Assembly: GCF_900116445.1 (NCBI RefSeq)
Contig: NZ_FPBH01000035.1
Coordinates: 30,912 to 94,911 of the forward strand
Source: Paraburkholderia aspalathi
GTDB lineage: Bacteria; Pseudomonadota; Gammaproteobacteria; Burkholderiales; Burkholderiaceae
Direction of reading: 5' to 3'
DNA length: 64,000 nt
Shown here: one piece after another, positions 33,086 to 41,830 of the stretch
Numbering within the stretch: position 1 is the stretch's first letter
Layout: each line of letters opens with the position of its first letter
Notes under the pieces: generated by a model
Seen by the model: the letters and a program-made list of their open reading frames with translations, nothing else
What the model was told of the DNA's origin: nothing
The model's database searches: none
Translations under genes and position numbers: made by a program

Positions 33086-34066
33086 TCAGGGTCCATCAGC
33101 AAGGCACAGCGCGAGGAACTGCTCGACCACCCGCGACGGCGCACTCGCATGTGGCACCAGAATCGACAGCCGCCGCGTCAGCGGCTCCGGGCTCAACGAG
33201 AACAGACACAGCGCGCCGTCCTCGTGTCGCATCGACATCGCCGAAACGAAACCGATACCCATGCCTGCCCGCACCGCCTCCTTGACGCCTTCGACCCCGG
33301 CAATCTCCAGCGCCACCCGCATCGGCACGCCCGCCCGGGCAAAGGCCCGCTCGACGATCTGCCGCACGCCCGACCCGGCTTCGCGCAGCACTAGCGGATG
33401 CGCGCCAAAGGCCGCCAGATCCACCCGTCCGCCGTTGACAGCCGCTCCGCTTTCCACCGCTCCCGACGCTCCGCCCCCATCCACTCCACCTGCCGCGCCA
33501 GCGGTACCCGTACCCGTGCCACCCGTCTGCGCCACCGCCAGTGGATGCGTGCGCGGCATGATCGCGACGATCTCATCCTCGCGCCACGCGTGCACCGCGG
33601 TGTCCGGCGGTAGATCCGAGCCCACAGGACCTTCGATCATCGCGATATCCACTGAGCCCAGCGCGCCGACGATCTCCGTGGTGTTGCCGTCGGCGGTATG
33701 CAGCGTCACGTCGGGATAGTGGCGATGAAAATCGGCGATCAGGTACGGCAGCAGATAGCTCGCCGGCGTGGTGCTTGCGCCGATGCGCAAGGTGCCCTGC
33801 TCGAGGCCGCGCAGCGCGTCGCGATACGCATGCGCCTGCCGCCACGTATCGCGCAGCCGCGTCGCATAGCTGGCGAGTTGCTCGCCGGCGGGCGTCAGGC
33901 GCACGCCACGCCCGTCGCGCAGATAAAGCGGCTCGCCGAATTCGTCCTGCAACTGGCGCAATTGTCCCGATACGGCCGGCTGCGACAGATGCAACGCCAC
34001 AGCCGCCCGGCTGATATTGCGATGCTCGGCGACAGCGGCGAACGTTATAAGTTGATCCGGGGTCAT
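33086..34066 (-). CDS. LysR family regulator (YeiE-like)
   Basis: A 326-residue LysR regulator divergent from yeiH, the arrangement of E. coli yeiE-yeiH. The helix-turn-helix reads MTPDQLITFAAVAEHRNISR and AAVALHLSQPAVSGQLRQLQ; the effector domain begins LRIGASTTPASYLLPYLIAD, the CbbR/YeiE subgroup form. It carries a Gly/Ala-rich insertion of about 33 residues around 180-213 (GTGTGTAGAAGGVDGGGASG onward) inside the effector domain that I do not expect in the family. Members of this group sense sulfite or related signals. Its likely target is yeiH. Confidence 0.87.
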   Translation of the reverse strand: MTPDQLITFAAVAEHRNISRAAVALHLSQPAVSGQLRQLQDEFGEPLYLRDGRGVRLTPAGEQLASYATRLRDTWRQAHAYRDALRGLEQGTLRIGASTTPASYLLPYLIADFHRHYPDVTLHTADGNTTEIVGALGSVDIAMIEGPVGSDLPPDTAVHAWREDEIVAIMPRTHPLAVAQTGGTGTGTAGAAGGVDGGGASGAVESGAAVNGGRVDLAAFGAHPLVLREAGSGVRQIVERAFARAGVPMRVALEIAGVEGVKEAVRAGMGIGFVSAMSMRHEDGALCLFSLSPEPLTRRLSILVPHASAPSRVVEQFLALCLADGP

Positions 34067-34120
34067 GGCAGGATAAATATCCGTTGAACTGATACTTCAC
34101 ATTCTAAATCACGATTTTTC

Positions 34121-34130
34121 ATATCGATAT
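34121..34130. promoter_or_regulatory. Candidate LysR binding site between yeiE-like and yeiH genes
   Basis: ATATCGATAT, a perfect 10-base palindrome, lies in an AT-rich stretch of the 120-base divergent promoter region. An A/T-rich dyad is typical for LysR binding but the site is short. Confidence 0.35.
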
Positions 34131-34186
34131 ATCTAATTTAGGATTGGGCCTATCGAATCACGACAGTCATAGGAAGGCGCTACGCC

Positions 34187-35278
34187 ATGTCCACCGCTCA
34201 CCTCACCGCTTCCGCCGCCCCCGCCGGGTCATCGACCCGCGGCCAACTCAACGGCATTCTGTTCGTTGCGCTCTTCGCCGCGGCCGTGACCCGCATCGCG
34301 TCGATCCCGGCCATCGCCGGCCTGGGTCTGAGCCCGCTGATCGTCGGCATCGTAGCCGGCGCCATTTACGGCAACGCGCTGCGCGACGGCATGCCCGAAA
34401 GCTGGGCGGCCGGCGTCAACTTCTCGGCGCGCAAACTCTTGCGCATCGCCGTGGCGTTTTTCGGGCTGCGGGTCAGCCTGCAAGAAATCGCCCAGGTCGG
34501 CTTGCCCGGTCTCGCTGAATCGGTGCTGATCGTCGTGAGCACGCTGGTAATCGGCACGTGGGCCGGCATGAAGATCATGAAGCTCGACCGCGACACCGCG
34601 CTGCTGACGGCGGCGGGCAGCGCGATCTGCGGCGCGGCGGCTGTGCTCGCGTTCGAATCGACGTTGCAATCCAAGCCGCATAAGAGCGCGATGGCGGTAG
34701 GCAGCGTGGTGCTGTTCGGCACCCTCTCGATGTTCCTTTACCCCGTGCTGTTCAAGGCAGGTTGGCTGCATCTCGACACGGTTGGCGCCGGCCTGTTCTT
34801 CGGCGGCACCATTCACGAAGTGGCGCAGGTGGTCGGCGCGGCCAGCAACGTGAGCCCGGAAGCGACCCACATCGCCACCATCGTCAAGATGACCCGCGTA
34901 ATGCTGCTGGTGCCGGTGCTGCTGGTCGTCGGCATGTGGGTGAACCGCTCGGCGCGCAACGCGGCCGCCTCCGCAACGGCCGAAGACGGCAAGCAACACG
35001 CCCCGCGCAAGCTGGCGATTCCCTGGTTCGCGCTCGGTTTCCTCGCCTTCGTCGTGATCAACTCGCTGCACGTCCTGCCGGAAAGCACGACCAGCACGCT
35101 GAACATGCTCGACACCTTCGCGCTCACCATGGCCATGACCGCGCTCGGTATCGAAACCCGTATCGCGCAAATCCGTCAGGCCGGCCCACGCGCATTGACC
35201 ACCGGCTTCATCCTGTATGTGTGGTTGATTGCCGGCGGACTGGGTATCACATGGACCGTCCAGCACCTGTTCGGCTAA
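34187..35278 (+). CDS. yeiH: YeiH family putative sulfate exporter
   Basis: A 363-residue membrane protein of the YeiH (UPF0324) family with about ten hydrophobic segments. LGLSPLIVGIVAGAIYGNAL, NFSARKLLRIAVAFFGLRVS, LLTAAGSAICGAAAVLAFES and GTIHEVAQVVGAASNVSPEA are the family's most conserved blocks. The family is annotated as putative sulfate/sulfite exporter; evidence for the substrate is limited. ATG at 34187 with GGAAGG upstream. It is divergent from the YeiE-like regulator and followed by a terminator at 35299-35322. Confidence 0.92.
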   Translation: MSTAHLTASAAPAGSSTRGQLNGILFVALFAAAVTRIASIPAIAGLGLSPLIVGIVAGAIYGNALRDGMPESWAAGVNFSARKLLRIAVAFFGLRVSLQEIAQVGLPGLAESVLIVVSTLVIGTWAGMKIMKLDRDTALLTAAGSAICGAAAVLAFESTLQSKPHKSAMAVGSVVLFGTLSMFLYPVLFKAGWLHLDTVGAGLFFGGTIHEVAQVVGAASNVSPEATHIATIVKMTRVMLLVPVLLVVGMWVNRSARNAAASATAEDGKQHAPRKLAIPWFALGFLAFVVINSLHVLPESTTSTLNMLDTFALTMAMTALGIETRIAQIRQAGPRALTTGFILYVWLIAGGLGITWTVQHLFG

Positions 35279-35298
35279 GACGCTCCCGCCTCCCCGTC

Positions 35299-35322
35299 AA
35301 CCCCGCCGCGTGCGGGGTTTTG
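35299..35322 (+). terminator. Intrinsic terminator of yeiH
   Basis: AACCCCGC (35299-35306) pairs with GCGGGGTT (35312-35319) around a 5-base loop, followed by TTG. It starts 21 bases after the yeiH stop. Confidence 0.8.
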
Positions 35323-35423
35323 TGCGTTCAGGAGAACCATCTGTCACTCATGCGCGGCATACTGGTTGCTAACGTTATCCGTTCGCGCACACCTGTTCAT
35401 GCAACTGGAATGAGGACTGATCG

Positions 35424-36161
35424 ATGAGCCTGGAACTTTACTATTGGGATGGCCTGCAAGGCCGCGGCGAATTCGTGCGGCTGGCCCTGGAAGAAGCCGG
35501 CGCAGACTACGTGGAAGTGGCGCGCGGCGAATCGTCCGATGGCCTCGGCACGAACGCGATGATGGCGATCATGAAAAGCAAGGACGAGCCCTATCCACCG
35601 TTCGCCCCGCCGTTTCTCAAGGACGGCGATCTGGTGATCGCGCAGACCGCCAACATCCTGTTCTACCTTGGCCCGAAGCTCAAACTCGCGCCATCGGCCG
35701 AAAGCCTGCGCTACGTGGCCAACGGACTGCAACTGACGATCGCCGACATGGTGACCGAAGCGCACGATACGCATCATCCGCTCGCCAGCGCCTTGTATTA
35801 CGAAGACCAGAAAGACGCCGCCAAAGTGCGCGCGCACGACTTCATCGACCACCGGATTCCGAAGTTCATGAAGTACTTCGAGCGCGTGCTGAAACAGAAC
35901 CCGGCCGGCGACTCGTTCATGGTGGGCGACGCGCTCACTTACGTCGACCTGTCGATGTTCCAGCTGATCGACGGCCTGCTGTACGCGTTTCCGCGCGCGC
36001 TCAAGCGTTTTGGCGAACATTATCCGCGTCTCGCGGCCTTGCACGACGCGGTGATCGAGCGGCCGAACATCGCCGCTTATCTGCAGTCCGACCGGCGCAT
36101 CGCGCATAACGAAGCCTGCATCTTCCGGCACTACTCGGAACTCGACAAGGCGGCGACTTGA
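35424..36161 (+). CDS. Glutathione S-transferase family protein
   Basis: A 245-residue GST with the thioredoxin-fold N-terminal domain (MSLELYYWDGLQGRGEFVRL, with the Tyr at 6-7 as probable catalytic residue) and all-helical C-terminal domain (VGDALTYVDLSMFQLIDGLL carries the N-capping/hydrophobic staple motif). The N-terminal QGRGEFVRLALEEAG and the missing cis-Pro SxAI motif form (here IAQTANILFYLG) point to the sigma/prostaglandin-synthase-like group rather than the beta class. Glutathione conjugation or detoxification in the cytoplasm is expected; the substrate is unknown. It stands alone between two hairpins. Confidence 0.9.
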   Translation: MSLELYYWDGLQGRGEFVRLALEEAGADYVEVARGESSDGLGTNAMMAIMKSKDEPYPPFAPPFLKDGDLVIAQTANILFYLGPKLKLAPSAESLRYVANGLQLTIADMVTEAHDTHHPLASALYYEDQKDAAKVRAHDFIDHRIPKFMKYFERVLKQNPAGDSFMVGDALTYVDLSMFQLIDGLLYAFPRALKRFGEHYPRLAALHDAVIERPNIAAYLQSDRRIAHNEACIFRHYSELDKAAT

Positions 36162-36190
36162 TCCACGCTGCACTCCTTCGCGAACCCTCT

Positions 36191-36224
36191 GCATTGCGCC
36201 CGCTTCCGCTAGCGGGCGCAATGC
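36191..36224 (+). terminator. Hairpin after the glutathione transferase gene
   Basis: GCATTGCGCCCGCT (36191-36204) pairs perfectly with AGCGGGCGCAATGC (36211-36224) around 6 bases. The 14-bp stem lies 29 bases after the stop. There is no T-run, so it may be a weak terminator or stabiliser. Confidence 0.6.
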
Positions 36225-36273
36225 TGTTACCGTACGCGCATCCCATCCACCCATCACGCCCACTCCTGCCGAC

Positions 36274-38007
36274 GTGCTTTCATTCCTGCTGAAGCTGCGC
36301 ACCCGCGCCCAGACCCTGTTCCGTCTCTCCGACGCCCACACGATGCTGGTCTGGTCGGTGGTAGTCGGCGTCGCGGGCGCGTTCGCGACGATTGCCTTTC
36401 GCGAAGGCATCGCGTTGCTGCAACTGGCGACGGTCGGCAAATCCGGCAGTTTCGTCGAAATGGCGCGCAGCTTGCCGTGGACGGTGCGCGTGTGGCTGCC
36501 CGCCGCGGGCGGCCTGATCGCGGGCCTGTTTCTGTTGATCGCGCAACGTCACGTCGACAAGTGCAATCACATCGACTACATGGAAGCGGTGGCGATCGGC
36601 GACGGCGTGGTGCCGGTCAAGCTGAGTTTCTGGCGCAGCGTGTCCTCGCTATTCACGATTTCGAGCGGCGGCTCGATCGGCCGCGAAGGTCCGATGGTGC
36701 AACTGGCGGCGCTGGCCGCGTCGCTGATCGGCCGCTGGGTGCATCTGGATCCGCCGCGCCTGCGTCTGCTCGTCGCCTGCGGCGCCGCAGCCGGCATTAC
36801 CTCCGCGTACAGCGCGCCGATTGCCGGCGCATTTTTCGTCACCGAAATCGTGCTCGGCTCGATCGTGATGGAAAGCTTCGGCCCCGTCGTAGTCTCGGCG
36901 GTGGTCGCCAACATCACGATGCGTGAGTTCACCGGCTACAAGCCGCCGTACGAAATGCCGGTGTTTCCGCCCGTGGCGGGCGCTGAAGTCCTGTTGTTCG
37001 TTGGGCTTGGACTGCTGTGCGGTGCGGCCGCGCCGCAGTTTCTTCGGCTGATGGACTTCTCGAAAGCAAACTTTCGCAAACTGCCCGTGCCGTTGCCCAT
37101 CCGGCTGGCGCTGGGTGGCCTGATCGTCGGCATTCTGTCGGTCTGGACGCCTGAGGTGTGGGGCAACGGCTACAGCGTCGTCAATTCCATTCTGCATTCG
37201 CCGTGGACGTGGAGCGCGCTCGTCCTCGTGCTGGTGTTCAAGATCGTCGCGACATCGGCGACTGTGGGTTCAGGCGCGATCGGCGGGGTATTCACGCCGA
37301 CGCTCTTCGTCGGCGCGGTGGTCGGTTCGCTGTTCGGTCTGGGCATGCACGCGTTGTGGCCACACGGCACCTCGGCGCCGTTCGCTTATGCGATGGTCGG
37401 CATGGGTGCATTTCTGGCCGGCGCCACGCAGGCGCCGCTGATGGCGATCCTGATGATCTTCGAAATGACGCTCAGCTATCAGGTGGTGCTGCCGCTGATG
37501 CTGTCCTGCGTGGTCGCGTATTTCGTGTCGCGCGCAATCGGCAAAACGTCGATGTACGAAATCACGCTGCGTCGCAATCAGGAGGAACAGGAACGCACCC
37601 GTCTGCGCGCGACGCAGATGCGCGAGCTGATCCGTCCCGCCGAAACCGTCGTGCCGCCCAACGCGACCGTGCAGGATATGACGCGCGTGTTCCTCGAATA
37701 CCCGGTGAAGTATCTGTACGTCGCCAACGAGTCCGGAGCGTTTCTCGGCGTGGTCGCGCTCAAGGACATTACCTCCGATCTACTCGACAAGCGCGACACC
37801 TCCGCAAAGACCGCCGCGGATTATCTGCAGCCGCACTTCGATGTGCTCACACCGGATATGCCGCTCGGCGTTGCGTTGCAGCACTTCATGGCGTTCCAGG
37901 GGGAACGCTTGCCGGTGGTCGAAAGCACCGCGGATCCGAAGCTGGCGGGGGTGGTGTACAAGACTTCGCTGCTCGATGCGTACTTCCGCATGAATCCGAC
38001 GCGCTGA
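36274..38007 (+). CDS. ClC-type chloride channel/transporter with C-terminal CBS domains
   Basis: A 577-residue ClC protein, membrane part about 25-430, followed by two CBS domains (about 455-570). GSIGREGP at 133-140 carries the external gating Glu138; GSGAIGGVFTP is the second selectivity block. In the internal proton site the sequence is FFVTEIV, where E. coli ClcA has an extra Glu after the first; here that place is Ile, as in ClcB and channel-type members. This suggests chloride conductance or altered proton coupling. The start is GTG at 36274; the region before it holds the hairpin of the previous gene. Confidence 0.9.
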   Translation: MLSFLLKLRTRAQTLFRLSDAHTMLVWSVVVGVAGAFATIAFREGIALLQLATVGKSGSFVEMARSLPWTVRVWLPAAGGLIAGLFLLIAQRHVDKCNHIDYMEAVAIGDGVVPVKLSFWRSVSSLFTISSGGSIGREGPMVQLAALAASLIGRWVHLDPPRLRLLVACGAAAGITSAYSAPIAGAFFVTEIVLGSIVMESFGPVVVSAVVANITMREFTGYKPPYEMPVFPPVAGAEVLLFVGLGLLCGAAAPQFLRLMDFSKANFRKLPVPLPIRLALGGLIVGILSVWTPEVWGNGYSVVNSILHSPWTWSALVLVLVFKIVATSATVGSGAIGGVFTPTLFVGAVVGSLFGLGMHALWPHGTSAPFAYAMVGMGAFLAGATQAPLMAILMIFEMTLSYQVVLPLMLSCVVAYFVSRAIGKTSMYEITLRRNQEEQERTRLRATQMRELIRPAETVVPPNATVQDMTRVFLEYPVKYLYVANESGAFLGVVALKDITSDLLDKRDTSAKTAADYLQPHFDVLTPDMPLGVALQHFMAFQGERLPVVESTADPKLAGVVYKTSLLDAYFRMNPTR

Positions 38008-38230
38008 GGCCGGGGGCCGGGCATTCGGACGCTGAGTCGCTGAATCGCTAAATCGCTGAGCCGTTCCGAACCCGCGCTGCATTGCGCGGCGCCCCACCAA
38101 CGCCTTCCTTCCGAGCCGTGCAAAGCGCGGCAGATTCTCTACAATGAGGAAACCGCTGCCACGCTTGCGAGCAGCGCGCGTTACGCCAAGACGGGCGCAC
38201 CGAGACGCCCGCCCTTCGATCGGAGCGAAG

Positions 38231-39568
38231 ATGAGCGAACCGTCCCTCGATGCCGTCCGCCGTGATCAGGCCGGCTGGATTTTTCTGCATATCGAAGGCG
38301 AGCCGTACGATCGCGGCGAGCAGCACGGCCAGTTGCTCGCCACCGAAATCCAGAACGCGATCCGCACCGCCCGCTACCTCGCGAAATGGGATACCGGCGA
38401 AGACTTCGATACCTTCACCGACGCCGCCGTGTCCCAGTTCGCCAACAAACTCGACACTGAATTCGCCGACGAAATCCAGGGCATCGCCGACGGCGCGAAG
38501 CTGCCGTTCGCCGAAGTGCTGGCCTGGAATGGCTACATGGATCTGCTGCAAAGCTGGTGGCCGAGCCACGCGGCGGCCCAGAAACCGCAGCTCGGCATGA
38601 AACCCTGGCGCGGCCGCCGCGGCCATCACTGCAGCGCGTTCATCGCCACCGGCAACGCCACCCGCGACGGCCGCATCGTGATGGCGCACAACTCGTGGGA
38701 CCGCTACGCCGCGGGCGACGCGTTCAACGTCGTGTTCGACATCGTGCCCGATCGCGGCAACCGCATCCTGATGCAGGGCCTGCCGGGCTGCATTTCCAGC
38801 CTCACCGATTTCTGGGTCACCGAAGCCGGCCTGATGGTCACCGAAACCACCATCTCCAACTTTGTCGGCTACAACGCAGCGGGTGCGCCGGAGTTCTATC
38901 GCTCGCGGCGCGCGTCGCAGTACGCCAACAACATCGGCGAATGGTGCGAGATGTTCGCGGTCGCCAATAACGGCGGCTACGCGAACAGCTGGCTGCTCGG
39001 CGACACCAAGACCGGCGAGATCGCGCGCTACGAACTGGGGCTGCACTATTCCGGCTTCGAGAGTACGAAAGACGGCTTCTATAGCGGTTACAACACCGCG
39101 ACCGATCTGAAGATCCGCAACCAGGAATGCATCGGCGAAGGCGAAGACTATACGGACGTACGCAAGAACGGCGCGCGCCGCTTGCGCTTCATGCAGCTCG
39201 AAGAAATGCATCACGGCAAGATCGACGTCGAACTTGCGAAGGAGATGATCGCCGACCATCACGACGTTTATCTCGACCGCAACGACAACCCCTGCTCGCG
39301 CACCATCTGCGGGCATCTGGAACTGGACGACGCGCGCTTCGGAGGTTCCGACCAAGGACCGTTTAATCCGTGGGGCGCCAACGACGGCAAGGTGGTCGAC
39401 AGCGAGATGGCGCGCAAGATGGCGTTCACCGCGCGCTGGGGCCACCCGTGCGGCCGGCCGTTCGACGCCCAGGCGTTCATGAAGCGGCATCCGCAGTGGA
39501 ACTGGCTCAACGGTTATATGCGCGACCGGCCGTCGTGGCCGTGGACACAATTCGACGTGCTGCGCTAG
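38231..39568 (+). CDS. C45-type autoproteolytic acyltransferase/hydrolase
   Basis: A 445-residue protein of the C45/phospholipase B-like N-terminal nucleophile class. The candidate nucleophile is Cys134 in GHHCSAFIATGNATRDG, with VMAHNSWDRY following, and TTISNFVGYN plus SRRASQYANN further on, as in acyl-CoA:6-aminopenicillanate acyltransferase-like proteins. Members become active by cleavage before the Cys and hydrolyse amide or ester bonds. No secretion signal is present, so the site is cytoplasmic. GGAG precedes the ATG at 38231; an in-frame ATG at 38144 is less supported. The substrate is unknown. Confidence 0.75.
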   Translation: MSEPSLDAVRRDQAGWIFLHIEGEPYDRGEQHGQLLATEIQNAIRTARYLAKWDTGEDFDTFTDAAVSQFANKLDTEFADEIQGIADGAKLPFAEVLAWNGYMDLLQSWWPSHAAAQKPQLGMKPWRGRRGHHCSAFIATGNATRDGRIVMAHNSWDRYAAGDAFNVVFDIVPDRGNRILMQGLPGCISSLTDFWVTEAGLMVTETTISNFVGYNAAGAPEFYRSRRASQYANNIGEWCEMFAVANNGGYANSWLLGDTKTGEIARYELGLHYSGFESTKDGFYSGYNTATDLKIRNQECIGEGEDYTDVRKNGARRLRFMQLEEMHHGKIDVELAKEMIADHHDVYLDRNDNPCSRTICGHLELDDARFGGSDQGPFNPWGANDGKVVDSEMARKMAFTARWGHPCGRPFDAQAFMKRHPQWNWLNGYMRDRPSWPWTQFDVLR

Positions 39569-39906
39569 AAGCCCGTTCTTAGCGGTCTCTGAACCGTTGT
39601 TGGCCCAGACTGTTATCAGGCAGATTGAGGTTCGCACGCGACCCGGGCATCAGCCGTTACCGCACCGCACCATAAACGCAGCACGACCGTTCGCGACTGC
39701 GCTGCCTTTTTCCTGCCATCATGTGAAATCTACAATTAGGTTTTGTCTCTTTTGGGCGCGCGTCGCAGCCGTTTGCCATCTAAGATGGTAGATGCACGTC
39801 GCCCGCCTGTATCAACGCCGCGTGTAGGTTGCGCCGTCCTTACGACGCGGGGACGGCACAACGCTTGCTCAACTGTCAGCGCCGCATGAGCTTAGGAGGT
39901 CGGGCG
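39569..39906. other. Intergenic region, no gene recognised
   Basis: 338 bases between the C45-type gene and a small secreted protein. It contains AT-rich patches around 39720-39790, where a promoter for the next small genes is likely. No terminator or tRNA is visible. Confidence 0.4.
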
Positions 39907-40161
39907 ATGAAAACCTCGACACTGTTGACCATGGTGACGCTGTCAGCCTCGTGTTTTGCCGCGCCGGTTCATACCGCGCCGGACAGCACAGCCGCCAATA
40001 GCCTTGCCGAACGCGCCAACGCCGCACCGGTCGCTCCCGCGGCGCCGGACGTCGCTGCCACGGACGACAATCGTCCGCAACAATGGCAACACATCGCACT
40101 GCCCAAATCACGGCATCTGGAGCGAAGCTTCACCGGTCAGAACGAGCATCTGCAGACCTGA
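39907..40161 (+). CDS. Small secreted hypothetical protein
   Basis: 84 residues with an N-terminal signal peptide (MKTSTLLTMVTLSASCFA, cleavage probably after the Ala) and a hydrophilic Pro/Ala/Asp-rich mature part. GGAGG stands 7 bases before the ATG at 39907; an in-frame start at 39829 is less likely. I do not recognise the family. It is followed 22 bases later by the DUF2795-like gene and the AraC regulator in the same direction. Confidence 0.6.
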   Translation: MKTSTLLTMVTLSASCFAAPVHTAPDSTAANSLAERANAAPVAPAAPDVAATDDNRPQQWQHIALPKSRHLERSFTGQNEHLQT

Positions 40162-40183
40162 AAACAGCACCTTTGGAGCGCGC

Positions 40184-40414
40184 ATGACCGCATCGGCTAT
40201 CCCCGGCGAATCGATTGATCTGCAGATCGCCGACGTTCTGCGCGAAGTCCGTTTCCCGACCTACAAGGACGCGCTAGTCGACGCCGCGCGCGAAGCCGGC
40301 GCGAGCAACGAAGTCGTGTCGATGCTCGACGGTTTGCCGGAGCAGGACTATGCCGACGTGGCGTCGGTTACGCGCCTCGTCGGCGGCAACTATGGGCCGG
40401 GTCTGGGGGCATGA
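40184..40414 (+). CDS. DUF2795-like small protein
   Basis: 76 residues starting MTASAIPGESIDLQIADVLR. The phrase SMLDGLPEQDYADVASVTRL resembles DUF2795, whose conserved core is a LP-x-x-x-Y pattern in a short helical domain of unknown function. GGAG lies 6 bases before the ATG at 40184. Its stop overlaps the start of the AraC regulator (ATGA), so the two are translationally coupled. Confidence 0.65.
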   Translation: MTASAIPGESIDLQIADVLREVRFPTYKDALVDAAREAGASNEVVSMLDGLPEQDYADVASVTRLVGGNYGPGLGA

Positions 40415-41283
40415 GCGGAAAGCAGGTCTTGACGCTGGGTTCGCTTTCGTCCGCTCCGAAGCCCGCTGCCGACTGGATTCATCGCTCGCCGCATTCGGGC
40501 GGCACGAGCGGCATCGAGCGAATCGAAGCCTTCTTTCATCATGCCGGCTATGCGATGCACCGGCACGATACCTATGCAATCGGCCGCACGCTGGCAGGCG
40601 TGCAGAGCTTCCGCTACCGCGGCAGCATGCGTAACAGCTTGCCTGGCGGCACGATGGTGCTGCATCCCGACGAACCGCACGACGGCCAGGCCGGCACGCG
40701 TGACGGCTTTCACTACCGCATGATCTATGTCGACCCGGCGCTGTTCCAGCAGGCGCTCGGCGGCAAGCCGCTGCCGTTCATTGAAGGCGGACTCTCGAGC
40801 GACCCGCGTCTGTTTGCGGCAACCGAGAGCCTGCTGCGCACGATGGATCGCGCGATCGATTCGCTCGAACAGGACGACGCGCTCTACGAACTGGCCATCG
40901 CGCTCGACGCCGTGGCAGGCGGTGCGGCGACGCGCCGTCCGGTGGATTACCTCGCGGCTGAACGGGCACGCGAGTACATGCTTGGTTCGCTCGATAGCGC
41001 CGTGACACTCGACGAACTGGCGGCAGCCGCCGGCCGCGACCGCTGGAGTTTGTCGCGGGATTTTCGTGCGCTGTTCGGCACGAGTCCGCATCGCTATCTG
41101 ACCATGCGCCGGCTCGATCTTGTGCGCCGACTCGCGATTCAGGGCGTGTCGCTCGCCGACGCATCGGCGGCGGCCGGCTTTACCGATCAGAGCCATATGA
41201 CGCGGCACTTCAAGCGCGCGTGGGGCGTTGCGCCGGCGCATTGGCTCAAGATGCTGGGGCCTTCGACACGCGGTGCGCGTTAA
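40411..41283 (+). CDS. AraC family transcriptional regulator
   Basis: A 290-residue regulator. The N-terminal half is a cupin-like sensing domain (HRHDTYAIGRTLAGVQSFRY, LHPDEPHDG), and the C-terminal two helix-turn-helix motifs carry SPHRYLTMRRLDLVRRLA and ADASAAAGFTDQSHMTRHFK, the AraC/XylS signature. ATG at 40411 overlaps the stop of the DUF2795-like gene. The targets are unknown; the cupin protein gene 141 bases downstream in the same direction is one possibility. Confidence 0.92.
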   Translation: MSGKQVLTLGSLSSAPKPAADWIHRSPHSGGTSGIERIEAFFHHAGYAMHRHDTYAIGRTLAGVQSFRYRGSMRNSLPGGTMVLHPDEPHDGQAGTRDGFHYRMIYVDPALFQQALGGKPLPFIEGGLSSDPRLFAATESLLRTMDRAIDSLEQDDALYELAIALDAVAGGAATRRPVDYLAAERAREYMLGSLDSAVTLDELAAAAGRDRWSLSRDFRALFGTSPHRYLTMRRLDLVRRLAIQGVSLADASAAAGFTDQSHMTRHFKRAWGVAPAHWLKMLGPSTRGAR

Positions 41284-41424
41284 CGGTAGCTCGACGGATA
41301 TCCCACCGTCCATCGCCCGCCGCCCAGCGCCCAGCGCCCCCGCGCACAAACGTACAAGACCCGCTAGCGCCTCCAGCCCTACGCTCCTGCCTGACACACC
41401 TACCCCTCAGGAGGGAGCACCGCG

Positions 41425-41814
41425 ATGTCCACCCATCAAACGATTCAACGGCCTTACCGCGCCATCAATTTCGCTGAGAAGCTGGAGCTCTTCAGCGACC
41501 AGTGGCAAGCACGCGTCGTCGCTGAAATGAACGACTACCAGTTCAAGCTGGTACGCATCGAAGGCGACTTCATCTGGCACGAACACGCCGACACGGACGA
41601 AACGTTTATCGTGCTCGACGGACAGTTGCGCATCGACATGCGCGATGGCTCCGTGCTGCTGTCTGCAGGAGAAATGTTCGTGGTGCCCAAAGGCACGGAG
41701 CACAAACCGTATGCCGAACGCGAGGTCAAGCTGCTATTGATCGAACCACGCGGCGTGAAGAACACCGGCGAAGAAAGCAATGAACGCACCGCGGCAAACG
41801 ACGTGTGGATCTAG
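41425..41814 (+). CDS. Small cupin domain protein
   Basis: 129 residues with a single cupin fold. HEHADTDETFIVLDGQL is cupin motif 1 with the metal-binding His/His/Glu, and PKGTEHKPYAE is motif 2 with the His. FVVPKGTEHKPYA is typical of mannose-6-phosphate isomerase-like small cupins. AGGAGG precedes the ATG at 41425. The function, enzymatic or sensory, is unknown. Downstream and convergent lies a LysR gene, 16 bases away. Confidence 0.88.
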   Translation: MSTHQTIQRPYRAINFAEKLELFSDQWQARVVAEMNDYQFKLVRIEGDFIWHEHADTDETFIVLDGQLRIDMRDGSVLLSAGEMFVVPKGTEHKPYAEREVKLLLIEPRGVKNTGEESNERTAANDVWI

Positions 41815-41830
41815 GTTTACCTCGCACCCG

